Below are positions 44,071-51,474 of a stretch of DNA of 64,000 nucleotides, piece by piece. Every line of letters starts with the position of its first letter. Within the stretch, counting starts at the first letter, position 1. The position numbers and the translations under genes were made by a program. This DNA comes from Paenibacillus glycanilyticus NBRC 16618 (GTDB taxonomy: Bacteria; Bacillota; Bacilli; Paenibacillales; Paenibacillaceae). The DNA lies in NCBI RefSeq assembly GCF_004000805.1, contig NZ_BILY01000004.1:62001-126000 (forward strand). Reading direction: 5' to 3'. The notes beneath the pieces are model-generated. The model searched no databases. It saw nothing but the letters and a program-made list of their open reading frames with translations, and had not been told where the DNA came from.

Positions 44071-45138
44071 TTGAACCTGCAAATTATGCCGCAGCAATGG
44101 AGGAAAAACGGAATCGCTTATTTGGTGGCGGTTATATTAATTGTTTCTCTGTTAATAGGAGGGCTGTCTGCTTCTCCATTGGTAACAAGTGCTGCCGATG
44201 CTCAACCTGCGGGAATAGAGATTGAGCTGAAGCTGGGCAGCGATACGGCTTTAGTAAATGGCAAAGAAATAAAAGTTCAAGGTATGTATGAAACAAAAGG
44301 CGTCACAATGATACCCGTTAGAGTGTTAATGAAAGCGTTCGAGCTAAACATTCAATTTTTTAATAGTGCCCATGAAAAGTCTTTCACATTGAATAGCAAA
44401 TCGTATCGGGATTACAGTGCTTATGTAAAACTTGGCGCGCTGGAAGCTCAAGTGGGCGGCAAAGTTGTAAAACTTCCTCAGCCGGCGGTAGAGAAGCAAG
44501 GCTCCCTTATGGTTCCGTTGCGGGTTTTTGCCGAGTCCCTTGAAGCCGTAGTCAAGCTTGACAGGAAGAATAAGACGATTCGTATTACGAGAGCGGCTGA
44601 TATTCTCGTCGACGGCAAGCATCGTATAGGCAGCAGTAAGGATAGCTGGTCGATCGCGGCACCGCTTTATAACCCGAGCGAACCGACCGCCACTAGTTTG
44701 TTTGGATTCGAGACCCATCCGGGAGCCTGGAACTGGAGCGGATCGCTAAATGCAAATCCGAACGCTAGTTTCACTGTTACGATATGGACGGATGACGGCG
44801 GGAAGCCATTGACGGAGGACGAGTCGTTGGAGCAACTGAAGAAGCAAATCCATACGTCTTGGTTTACGATTCAGAAGCGGACATTGAAGACAAGCGACGG
44901 CAGTTTCGTCGGTTTTGTGGCCGGCCATAATGAACCGTTTTCCGTCACGTACTCTCAATTCTGGATCCTACGGTTGCCGGAGAAGACATACTATATCGAG
45001 ATCTTTATTGGCAATGGTTCAGTGGAAAAGCATACATGGGTAGCGGATCAGCTGCTCCCGACTTTCCGCGCATCTTTCGATGATAAGGACGCCAACAGTA
45101 AGGATGTTACCTTGATCAAGCAACACGCAACGAATTAA
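44071..45138 (+). CDS. Secreted stalk-domain protein
   Basis: 355 residues from a TTG at 44071 (AGGAGG 11 nt upstream; a GTG at 44059 overlaps the site). A signal peptide (about residues 15-42, ending SAADA) leads to a copper-amine-oxidase N-terminal-like stalk domain: VTMIPVRVLMKAFEL and LMVPLRVFAESLEA. From residue about 190 a second domain (SLFGFETHPGAWNWSGSLN, KKQIHTSWFTIQKRTLKTSD) is unfamiliar. Probably a cell-surface protein. It stands alone, in the middle of the AT-rich region. Confidence 0.8.
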   Translation: MNLQIMPQQWRKNGIAYLVAVILIVSLLIGGLSASPLVTSAADAQPAGIEIELKLGSDTALVNGKEIKVQGMYETKGVTMIPVRVLMKAFELNIQFFNSAHEKSFTLNSKSYRDYSAYVKLGALEAQVGGKVVKLPQPAVEKQGSLMVPLRVFAESLEAVVKLDRKNKTIRITRAADILVDGKHRIGSSKDSWSIAAPLYNPSEPTATSLFGFETHPGAWNWSGSLNANPNASFTVTIWTDDGGKPLTEDESLEQLKKQIHTSWFTIQKRTLKTSDGSFVGFVAGHNEPFSVTYSQFWILRLPEKTYYIEIFIGNGSVEKHTWVADQLLPTFRASFDDKDANSKDVTLIKQHATN

Positions 45139-45201
45139 AGAACAGAACACCTTCCAGTAAGCCGACTGATGCGCTCCGTAATTCGTATTAGGTACTTCAA
45201 C

Positions 45202-45242
45202 AACAAGCCGGCAATGGATCTCTGATCTGCAGCCGGCTTGTT
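45202..45242. repeat. Palindromic intergenic repeat, copy B
   Basis: AACAAGCCGGC pairs with GCCGGCTTGTT, with GGATCTCTGATCTGC in the middle as in copy A, and TTGTTTTCAATTAATG at the right. The 333-bp gap to the next gene also contains AAGGAGAAGCTTCTCCTT (45360-45377), a perfect palindrome of unknown role. Confidence 0.68.
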
Positions 45243-45471
45243 GTTTTCAATTAATGTTTTAATTGTCAGGTCAGGAGCTTGATTAAACAGTCTGCTTCCC
45301 GCTACTAATCCCCCTCGCCATCTTGTGTCCGTGGGAAGAAGTCAATATCCTTCCTTAACAAGGAGAAGCTTCTCCTTCGTCAGCTAAGAATTACGGTCTT
45401 ATACAGTTCACGTTTGGGCGTGTGTCGCGTATTCTATCGAGAAAGGATTTTGATTCGCGGAGGCAACGACA

Positions 45472-46260
45472 GTGGGATATTACGTAACGGTAGAGCCCGG
45501 GGTAAAGCTCTACGTTGAGGACATCAACCCGGGAGGAAGCAAGACGATCGTGTTTCTTCATGGCTGGCCGTTCAGCCATGACCAATTCGAGTATCAGTTC
45601 GATGTACTGCCGAGCGCGGGGTTTCGCTGCATCGGTATCGATTGGCGCGGCTTCGGCAAGTCAGATCGCCCCTATGGCGGTTATACTTTAGAGCGGCTTG
45701 CGGACGATATCCGCAAAGTCGTTGACGTGCTACAGTTGAAAGATTTCGTGCTCGTCGGACATTCGACCGGAGGCGCAATAGCTATCAAGTACGTGGTGCG
45801 TTACAATGGCGGAGACGTATCCAAGCTTGTGCTAATAGACGCGGCAGCGCCAACGGGCTTCACCAAGGAGACTGCAGCACAGCTGCTGAAACAAACGTTG
45901 AACGACAGGGCAAATATGTTGCGCGGCGTAACTGACATTTTCTTCTTCCAGTACATCACCAAGCCATTATCGGACTGGTTCAATCAGATAGGCATGCAAG
46001 CTGCCGGCTGGTCAACGGCCGCGATCATCATCACGTTGCGCGACCTTGATCTGAATGCCGACCTGCCAAAAATCCAAGTGCCGACACTGATCGTGCATGG
46101 CATTCACGACAAGGTTATTCCATTCAGCCAGGCAGAAGAGATGCATCGAAAAATCCCCCATTCACGGCTCGTGCCGTTCATGTACAGCGGCCACGGTTCG
46201 TTCTACGAAGAGCGCGACAAGTTAAATGAATTACTCCGGGAATTCACTGTAATGAACTAA
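45472..46260 (+). CDS. Alpha/beta hydrolase (non-haem haloperoxidase/esterase group)
   Basis: 262 residues from a GTG at 45472 behind GGAGGCAACGACA. Oxyanion motif VFLHGWPFSHDQF, GIDWRGFGKSDRPYGG, the nucleophile Ser in LVGHSTGGAIAI, the Asp in LIVHGIHDKVIPF and the His in YSGHGSFYEE near the end give a full catalytic triad. The family includes cofactor-free haloperoxidases and aryl esterases. Cytoplasmic. GC content is higher than in its neighbours. Confidence 0.88.
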   Translation: MGYYVTVEPGVKLYVEDINPGGSKTIVFLHGWPFSHDQFEYQFDVLPSAGFRCIGIDWRGFGKSDRPYGGYTLERLADDIRKVVDVLQLKDFVLVGHSTGGAIAIKYVVRYNGGDVSKLVLIDAAAPTGFTKETAAQLLKQTLNDRANMLRGVTDIFFFQYITKPLSDWFNQIGMQAAGWSTAAIIITLRDLDLNADLPKIQVPTLIVHGIHDKVIPFSQAEEMHRKIPHSRLVPFMYSGHGSFYEERDKLNELLREFTVMN

Positions 46261-46295
46261 ATGAAGAAAACGGCAGCCTCCCTTCTTCAATAAAT

Positions 46296-46325
46296 AAGGC
46301 AGCTGATCCTCTGACCAGCTGCCTT
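46296..46325. repeat. Palindromic intergenic repeat, copy D
   Basis: AAGGCAGCTG pairs with CAGCTGCCTT around ATCCTCTGAC; left flank TTCAATAAAT, right flank TTGTTTTCAACTATTG. It lies between convergent genes and probably also terminates. Confidence 0.68.
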
Positions 46326-46361
46326 TACGTTGTTTTCAACTATTGTTTCTCGCTCAATCAC

Positions 46362-46904
46362 TTATAATATTACCGCTTCATTCTGCAATCTTGTGATAAT
46401 TTCATCAACGGTTTTTTCAGGGGTTAATTCAGATGAGTCTAACCACAGTCCAATTCGAGGTGTTTCATTTCGTAGTACACTATCTAACCCTTCAACGGTC
46501 CAAGCACCATAACCTTTCTTTGAACGTATAGATTCCCTTAACGTAACAACCGACGAGTGCGGGCAAAGCACCACCACATATAGAGGGCGGCTTTCGATAT
46601 AAGAAATAAAATCATACAACAAAGGTCCAATGACGACATCTTGAACGACAACCGTAAACCCTGCTTCGTGATACGTCTCCGCGGATTGTGCAGCCAACCG
46701 ATATCGTAGGCGTAGCTGATCCAATTCTTCACTTCCCGCGTCTGGACGAACTTCTTTACGATTATGCACAATCATTCTTCGGAAAATATCTCCCCGCAAA
46801 TGCACCGATTTCTCAAATCGTTCGGAGAGTAGCTGCGCCACTGTTGATTTTCCACTTGCCATTATCCCGGTAATTAAAATAATGCTGGGACCTTCCGACA
46901 ACAT
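46362..46904 (-). CDS. P-loop phosphotransferase-like protein
   Basis: 180 residues, AGGAGGATGCTCC before the ATG. Walker A GIMASGKSTVAQLL (residues about 13-26), then VHLRGDIFRRMIV, AGFTVVVQDVVIGPLLYDF and VVLCPHSSVVTLRES. This is the chloramphenicol-phosphotransferase-like or guanylate-kinase-like group of small kinases; the substrate is unknown. It is the second lone P-loop kinase in the AT-rich region. Confidence 0.78.
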   Translation of the reverse strand: MLSEGPSIILITGIMASGKSTVAQLLSERFEKSVHLRGDIFRRMIVHNRKEVRPDAGSEELDQLRLRYRLAAQSAETYHEAGFTVVVQDVVIGPLLYDFISYIESRPLYVVVLCPHSSVVTLRESIRSKKGYGAWTVEGLDSVLRNETPRIGLWLDSSELTPEKTVDEIITRLQNEAVIL

Positions 46905-47022
46905 AGGAGCATCCTCCTTTTCTTTTTACCTGTATTGTACAGGAAGAAATAACTGATCAAAGGGCGAATTTCACCATAATTGATTTATTCCGCTTTTCTG
47001 CCCTTTACTTCAACAAATACGA

Positions 47023-47045
47023 CAGCTGATTCACTGAATCAGCTG
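47023..47045. repeat. Palindromic intergenic repeat, copy E
   Basis: CAGCTGATTCA pairs with TGAATCAGCTG with a single C between; left flank TTTACTTCAACAAAT, right flank GGTTGTTCTGAACTCCCGTTAG. Same family as copies A-D. Confidence 0.62.
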
Positions 47046-47133
47046 CCGAATGGTTGTTCTGAACTCCCGTTAGAGCTGAACTCCTATGAGCCAGTAGACA
47101 TGAAAGATAAGTGGGATTGCCCACTCTTTCATA

Positions 47134-47676
47134 TTATCTTGAATAGTTTGTAGAGTTAATTTGATTCCAAAACCAACAATGAGATCCTTGTGAAACAATT
47201 AGGCGCTCAAAGAACAGTTCGAAATTTAGTTTAATATCTTCACCTTCACTATCAATCGAATCATAAATTGAACGGTCAAATAAATAGTCTTCCCTACCCT
47301 CGTTTACACGATCTCCATTAACAAAAATAACGGTTTGACCATATTTAGCTATGGGATATAGATGCTCGGGTATATGATGTTTATTCAAATAGTCAATTAT
47401 ATCATCAATACCAAAGATTATCCAAGAGGGATTAGACCGACCAGATTCATCTTGAAAAAGAATAGCACCATCATGAATAAGTAAAAATTCACGATAATCT
47501 TGTGGAATTTTGAATGCAGTTTCTTCTGTAAATTCATTGATTCTTTCTTCTGTGCATGCACTATGGAAAACAAAGGAACTTTCAAACAAATATCCTAGTT
47601 CTCTTTGGACTTTAATGATTGGAGTTTCTATCAATCGTTCTTTTAAGTTGGTTAGAGTTAAGAAAAGAGTATTCAA
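47134..47676 (-). CDS. SMI1/KNR4-family protein
   Basis: 180 residues from a TTG at 47676 behind GGAGGAGGATACA. The SUKH-fold motif FTEETAFKIPQDYREFLLIH followed by GAILF and WIIFGIDDIIDYLNKHHIP is clear. In bacteria SUKH proteins often act as immunity proteins for secreted nuclease or other toxins, but orphans are common and no toxin gene is next to it here. Cytoplasmic. Confidence 0.82.
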   Translation of the reverse strand: MNTLFLTLTNLKERLIETPIIKVQRELGYLFESSFVFHSACTEERINEFTEETAFKIPQDYREFLLIHDGAILFQDESGRSNPSWIIFGIDDIIDYLNKHHIPEHLYPIAKYGQTVIFVNGDRVNEGREDYLFDRSIYDSIDSEGEDIKLNFELFFERLIVSQGSHCWFWNQINSTNYSR

Positions 47677-47910
47677 TGTATCCTCCTCCATTGTATCTAC
47701 CAATTAGTGAATTGAGTATGTTTATAAGGGTACTTAGCGCTGTCGAACCAATGTATTATACTCGCATTATTATACCAAATATTGGAAATGCCCTATCCAT
47801 TAACGCAGCAAAGCCACCGATCAGCACCGGTAGCTTCTACGGCTGTCTGTCCTCCCTTTAAATTTATGATAATGGATCTAGTTGTACTTTCTTGATCCTG
47901 AGTGGCTCGT

Positions 47911-48095
47911 TTAAAATGATCTCATTAATGTTCCTTTTTTGGAATCGCGTTCAAACAGTGTCATCCTCTCGATCGTCCTGTTGTTCATCAATTTGCCCGC
48001 GTCCATTATCCGAAATGGAACGCCTTGTAATAGATCAATGACCGAGTTTTTTGCTTCATCATGGTCGGACGTCACATAGATATCACTCTCAAGAA
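47911..48095 (-). pseudogene. C-terminal remnant of an F420-type NADP oxidoreductase
   Basis: Minus-strand codons LESDIYVTSDHDEAKNSVID and LLQGVPFRIMDAGKLMNNRT then IERMTLFE are the C-terminal part of the NADPH-dependent F420-reductase family, where the end of the Rossmann domain gives an Asp-His-Glu-Ala-Lys turn and the D-A-G-x-L motif. Everything N-terminal, including the NADP-binding loop, is absent. It ends in codons that do not match the family. The facing gene is a decapitated LysR, so one deletion removed both starts. Confidence 0.65.
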
Positions 48096-48108
48096 CGATA
48101 TGATAAAT

Positions 48109-48711
48109 GTGAACAATATTCAAATGATCAATTTAGGCACGCTGCCTAGTTTGGCAGCAAATTATTTACCGGAAGTCATTTTCGAATTGGAAAACAAAAA
48201 CATAGATGTCAAAGTTACGATTCGCAACACGTCTATGGAATTGTATCAAATGCTGAAATGCGGTGAACTCGACGGTGCCGTTCTTGAGAAAAATGCCGTC
48301 CATTCTTCAATCTGGAATGCAGATCTATTCATTGAGCCTTATTATACAGTCGTTTATCCAACACATCGTTTGTCCAAGTATCCATCTGTCACTTTACACG
48401 ATATAGCAAATGAACCGCTAATATTGAACCCGCCAGATTGCAGCATACGCAGACTATTAACATCATTAATGCTAGAAGAGGGTCTTCATCCTCAGATAAA
48501 AACCGAGGTCTTCTTCAATGATTTCATCCTTGGTTATGTAGCAGCAGGTGCAGGCATCACTTTCGTACCGAAAATAGTATCTGAACATATAGCAAATCAT
48601 TCTTTAGTTAGCATTCCCCTTAACGATGCCCGAGCTAGAAGAACAATTTCGCTTCTATCTCAGTCTGAGGATATCGGGAAGTTTTTAAGACCCTATTTCA
48701 GAAAAGCATAA
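48109..48711 (+). pseudogene. LysR regulator lacking its DNA-binding domain
   Basis: The codons from 48109 (VNNIQMINLGTLPSLAANYL) to 48711 are a full LysR effector-binding domain: AGAGITFVPKIVSEHI near the end is the usual pattern. The HTH and linker, about the first 90 residues, are missing. The in-frame ATG at 48061 has no ribosome site and reads through foreign sequence. The deletion point is next to the oxidoreductase remnant. A truncated effector-binding protein could still be made, but it would not bind DNA. Confidence 0.72.
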
Positions 48712-48855
48712 TTTATTACTGGCAGAAATAAGTCCGAAAAAGTCCATTAACCTAATGTCGCAAAAGATCCGTTCGATTCACTAACTGATTCTCCGGAAGG
48801 CTGCCTCACTTGTTACCTAGAAACTGTCATAATAGTTCCTCCCCTTAAATTAAGA

Positions 48856-48890
48856 GAAAGGCCGCCGGTCATAATTACCGGCGGCCTTTC
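48856..48890. terminator. Bidirectional terminator
   Basis: GAAAGGCCGCCGGT pairs with ACCGGCGGCCTTTC, followed by TTCTTT on the plus strand and TCTTAATTT on the other. The right flank TTTATTCAGCTAATG resembles the palindromic repeat family nearby. Confidence 0.9.
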
Positions 48891-48942
48891 TTCTTTATTC
48901 AGCTAATGTTCCCAGTCTTAGCTTAATGTCGAACTCCTAAAC

Positions 48943-49428
48943 TTAAATCCTATGAATTGCCACTTCAATTTGTTTATTAAGTTTCGCATTCTTCGCGTTG
49001 TCTACGGTTTCATTATGCCAATACAGAATAAGAACATTTTTGTATTCATAGATGTTTGGTAATTGCATATCATACTTTTCCTTTTGATGATTAAAATCAT
49101 TCAAACCTTCTTTTCGAGCTGTCTCTGAATTAAAAATGTATATTGAAATGTACTCTTTATAAAGTTCTTTTACAGTTGATCGAGACACAGAAAACCTGTT
49201 GCCGTTAACGTTATTTAATACCCAATCATTATTCAGTTCCTCTTTAAACATTTCAATTCCCTCAGTTTTCAAAGCGGTTATCACTTTATCCAAAGTAAGA
49301 TTGTTTTCGTTTTCCGTCACAAGCTTAACTTTATCATTCACATTCACTGGCTCATTTTTCGTTTGATTAGAAAAGCATCCAGTTAGAATGAAGCAAATGG
49401 CTATCAGTGTAATCATCTTTTTTTCCAT
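48943..49428 (-). CDS. Small lipoprotein of unknown function
   Basis: 161 residues from the ATG at 49428, which has a GGGGGG-rich ribosome site (AAAGGGGGGCATT). The signal peptide ends in the lipobox CFILTGCFSNQ. The mature part is charged and AT-coded (KTEGIEMFKEELNNDWVLNN, KEYISIYIFNSETARKEGLN). No family recognised; the pattern of a C-terminal stress-fold domain similar to small Bacillus lipoproteins is likely. Confidence 0.68.
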   Translation of the reverse strand: MEKKMITLIAICFILTGCFSNQTKNEPVNVNDKVKLVTENENNLTLDKVITALKTEGIEMFKEELNNDWVLNNVNGNRFSVSRSTVKELYKEYISIYIFNSETARKEGLNDFNHQKEKYDMQLPNIYEYKNVLILYWHNETVDNAKNAKLNKQIEVAIHRI

Positions 49429-49580
49429 AATGCCCCCCTTTTCATCAGTTAATCGACGTTCGGAAATAGAGGAAGGTTGCAAGATAAGGGATTATTGTTA
49501 GAACTCGAGATAAGCCATAGATTCTTTGTTAGGATATTATTTTTGAGGATCTCACGAATCTTTATATGTTCGGTATTTAA

Positions 49581-50426
49581 TCATTCACTGAAGGATCGAA
49601 TTTCACCTGACATCCTATTTATGACCAATTCTTTTCCATCGACAGTTATATTATAAAATAAGAGACCTTTTAGATAAGAATCAACGTCAATAGAACATTT
49701 CTCTGGAAGAGAGTACCTAATGTTCTCATTAATATCAATTACTTTTGCTTCCTTCCCTTCCCTTACAAATGCCAGTCCATTAACAAATGGTAACGCAGCA
49801 TCATATTTAGAGTTTATAACTTCAGTACCTGATGTATTAATATATCCATACTTCATAATTTTAGAGTTAAAGATAAAAGCCATTCCTTCGCTAAAGCTAC
49901 TTCCTAGGTGCTTACTAAATGGAATTATAAGATTCCCGGACCTATTTATATAGCCGTATTCGTTCCCATTTGAAACAAGAGCCAATCCCTCAGAGAAATC
50001 TTCTTGAACCTTATAATCATTATTAAAATTAATTACCTCACCGTTAATATCAATAAAATAAGATATATTTTTAAGGGTTACAAAGGCAGCACCATTATCA
50101 AATGGACTTGCTTCATCATATATAGCATTGATCACTATACCCCGATTATCTAAATAACCATACCTTCCATCTTTCTCGAATAGATATAGATTTGCAGAAA
50201 ATGAGAGAATTCCTTCAACTTCTTCATATGTATATTCTTTTAAAACAATCCCACTGTTATCAATGATAAGATAGTTATTATTAACTTCAACCCATGCCTG
50301 ATTATTCGAATAAGGACCTGCTTGATCATAATTTATATCCATTAAAGAATGACCATTAACAGTAATGTATCCCCATTTTCCATTCACTTCTACGGGATAT
50401 CTAACCACTTTAATAATATGTTGCAT
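49581..50426 (-). CDS. WG-repeat protein
   Basis: 281 residues from the ATG at 50426 (GAGGTATAAGTGT before it). At least six repeats of the WG type: EVNGKWGYITVNGHSLMDIN, EKDGRYGYLDNRGIVINAI, EYGYINRSGNLIIPFS, MKYGYINTSGTEVINSKYD. Each has a G-x-W/Y-G-Y pair, and together they form a beta-propeller-like binding fold. No signal peptide. WG proteins are widespread in Bacillota and their role is unknown. Confidence 0.88.
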   Translation of the reverse strand: MQHIIKVVRYPVEVNGKWGYITVNGHSLMDINYDQAGPYSNNQAWVEVNNNYLIIDNSGIVLKEYTYEEVEGILSFSANLYLFEKDGRYGYLDNRGIVINAIYDEASPFDNGAAFVTLKNISYFIDINGEVINFNNDYKVQEDFSEGLALVSNGNEYGYINRSGNLIIPFSKHLGSSFSEGMAFIFNSKIMKYGYINTSGTEVINSKYDAALPFVNGLAFVREGKEAKVIDINENIRYSLPEKCSIDVDSYLKGLLFYNITVDGKELVINRMSGEIRSFSE

Positions 50427-50517
50427 ACACTTATACCTCATTTTCAACAATAATTAGTCATCCGACATTGTGTAGTTTTAAACTAATGTTACCCGATAGT
50501 TTAATACTTTAATTCGT

Positions 50518-50913
50518 TTATTTGTTTTGTCTTATTACGTCCTCTGTCCTTGCCTCTAGTTGCTTATAGTAAAGGTAAAGTGGTCTGTTGTTGTTTATTG
50601 CATTTGTCTCGATATGTATATCTCGCTTGCCAATAATACCGCCGTATATTTTTAATATTGCATAGTTTGAATTACCTGTATTTACGTATTGAATTGAGTA
50701 GCTTTTATAACGTGTCCACATATCCTTATAAATGCCATCAATAATTAGTTGGTTGCCTGAGTGTTTTACTTCATTAAGTTCTATATCGGTGGAAGAAATA
50801 GGTTCCCTATAAAACCACAAAAAGAATAGGAAGACTAAAATTACTCCAAGACCTAATAGAGCTTTTGCTTTTTTATTCTTTATCTCTATGGTTATGGTTA
50901 TTTCCTTTTTCAA
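50518..50913 (-). CDS. Hypothetical protein with one N-terminal membrane helix
   Basis: 131 residues from a TTG at 50913 behind GAGAGGAGAAAACA. A short basic N-terminus and one helix (ALLGLGVILVFLFFLWFY) anchor an outside domain of about 95 residues (STDIELNEVKHSGNQLIIDG, DMWTRYKSYSIQYVNTG). No family recognised. It stands next to the WG protein in the accessory region. Confidence 0.55.
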   Translation of the reverse strand: MKKEITITIEIKNKKAKALLGLGVILVFLFFLWFYREPISSTDIELNEVKHSGNQLIIDGIYKDMWTRYKSYSIQYVNTGNSNYAILKIYGGIIGKRDIHIETNAINNNRPLYLYYKQLEARTEDVIRQNK

Positions 50914-51062
50914 ATGTTTTCTCCTCTCGATAACAAGAGTATTTAAGCCCTTAGTCCAACATGATAATACCACATATTGGAACTATTCTCCCGTTTAATA
51001 AATCGTGCAAAATGGGGATCCAGCATGTCTGTATAGAAGGACGACAAACAAGAACCCTGCTC

Positions 51063-51114
51063 AAAAATAAAAAAGTCGCCATTTATGCGACTCCCATTAA
51101 ATAGTAGATGTTCT
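51063..51114. repeat. 52-bp repeat, left copy (pair with 54791-54842)
   Basis: AAAAATAAAAAAGTCGC, loop, GCGACTCCC then TAGATGTTCTG. The stem is AGTCGC / GCGACT. The right copy lies on the other side of the Big2/SLH gene in the same orientation. It is not a terminal inverted repeat of a transposon in an obvious way. Confidence 0.62.
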
Positions 51115-51139
51115 GCGGCAACTACCGCTCATGTTCGGT

Positions 51140-51282
51140 GAAAATAAAGTATTAGACTGGAGTCATTGATTTAACGCGGCTTTTGAATTGAAGGATCGTC
51201 AGCTTTTGAAAAAAAAGTTTTAGACTGATCCATTAAAAGCAGCAGCGGCGGACCAAGACTTGAAAAATAAAGTCTTAGACTG
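51140..51282 (+). repeat. Three tandem-like AAAATAAAGT(n)TTAGACTG units
   Basis: GAAAATAAAGTATTAGACTG (51140-51159), GAAAAAAAAGTTTTAGACTG (51208-51227) and GAAAAATAAAGTCTTAGACTG (51262-51282) are near-identical, spaced 68 and 54 bp. The second and third sit in larger hairpins (GGATCGTC with GACTGATCC; AGCAGCGGC with GCCGCTGTT). With the 52-bp repeat and a plain stretch to 51474, they fill the 561-bp gap between the membrane protein and the Big2/SLH stop; no ORF with a ribosome site was seen there. Confidence 0.65.
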
Positions 51283-51474
51283 CCGCTGTTGTCATCAACT
51301 AACGTGCCCATTAGCGTAATCCACTGTTGAGTGAGAAATTTAAACTCAATACTTGTATAACGACCTATGTCGCTATTCCAGATAAAATCGTTCTAGCCAG
51401 CTGCTCCAGCACTCGGCAGCCTTTATGGTCTTATTGGGAACCCCTACCAGAAGATAGGGAGGCCCTAAAGAACA

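Noticed and set aside
41737..48890. The palindromes as a CRISPR array
   Set aside because: They are far apart, vary in stem sequence, and there are no regular spacers or cas genes.
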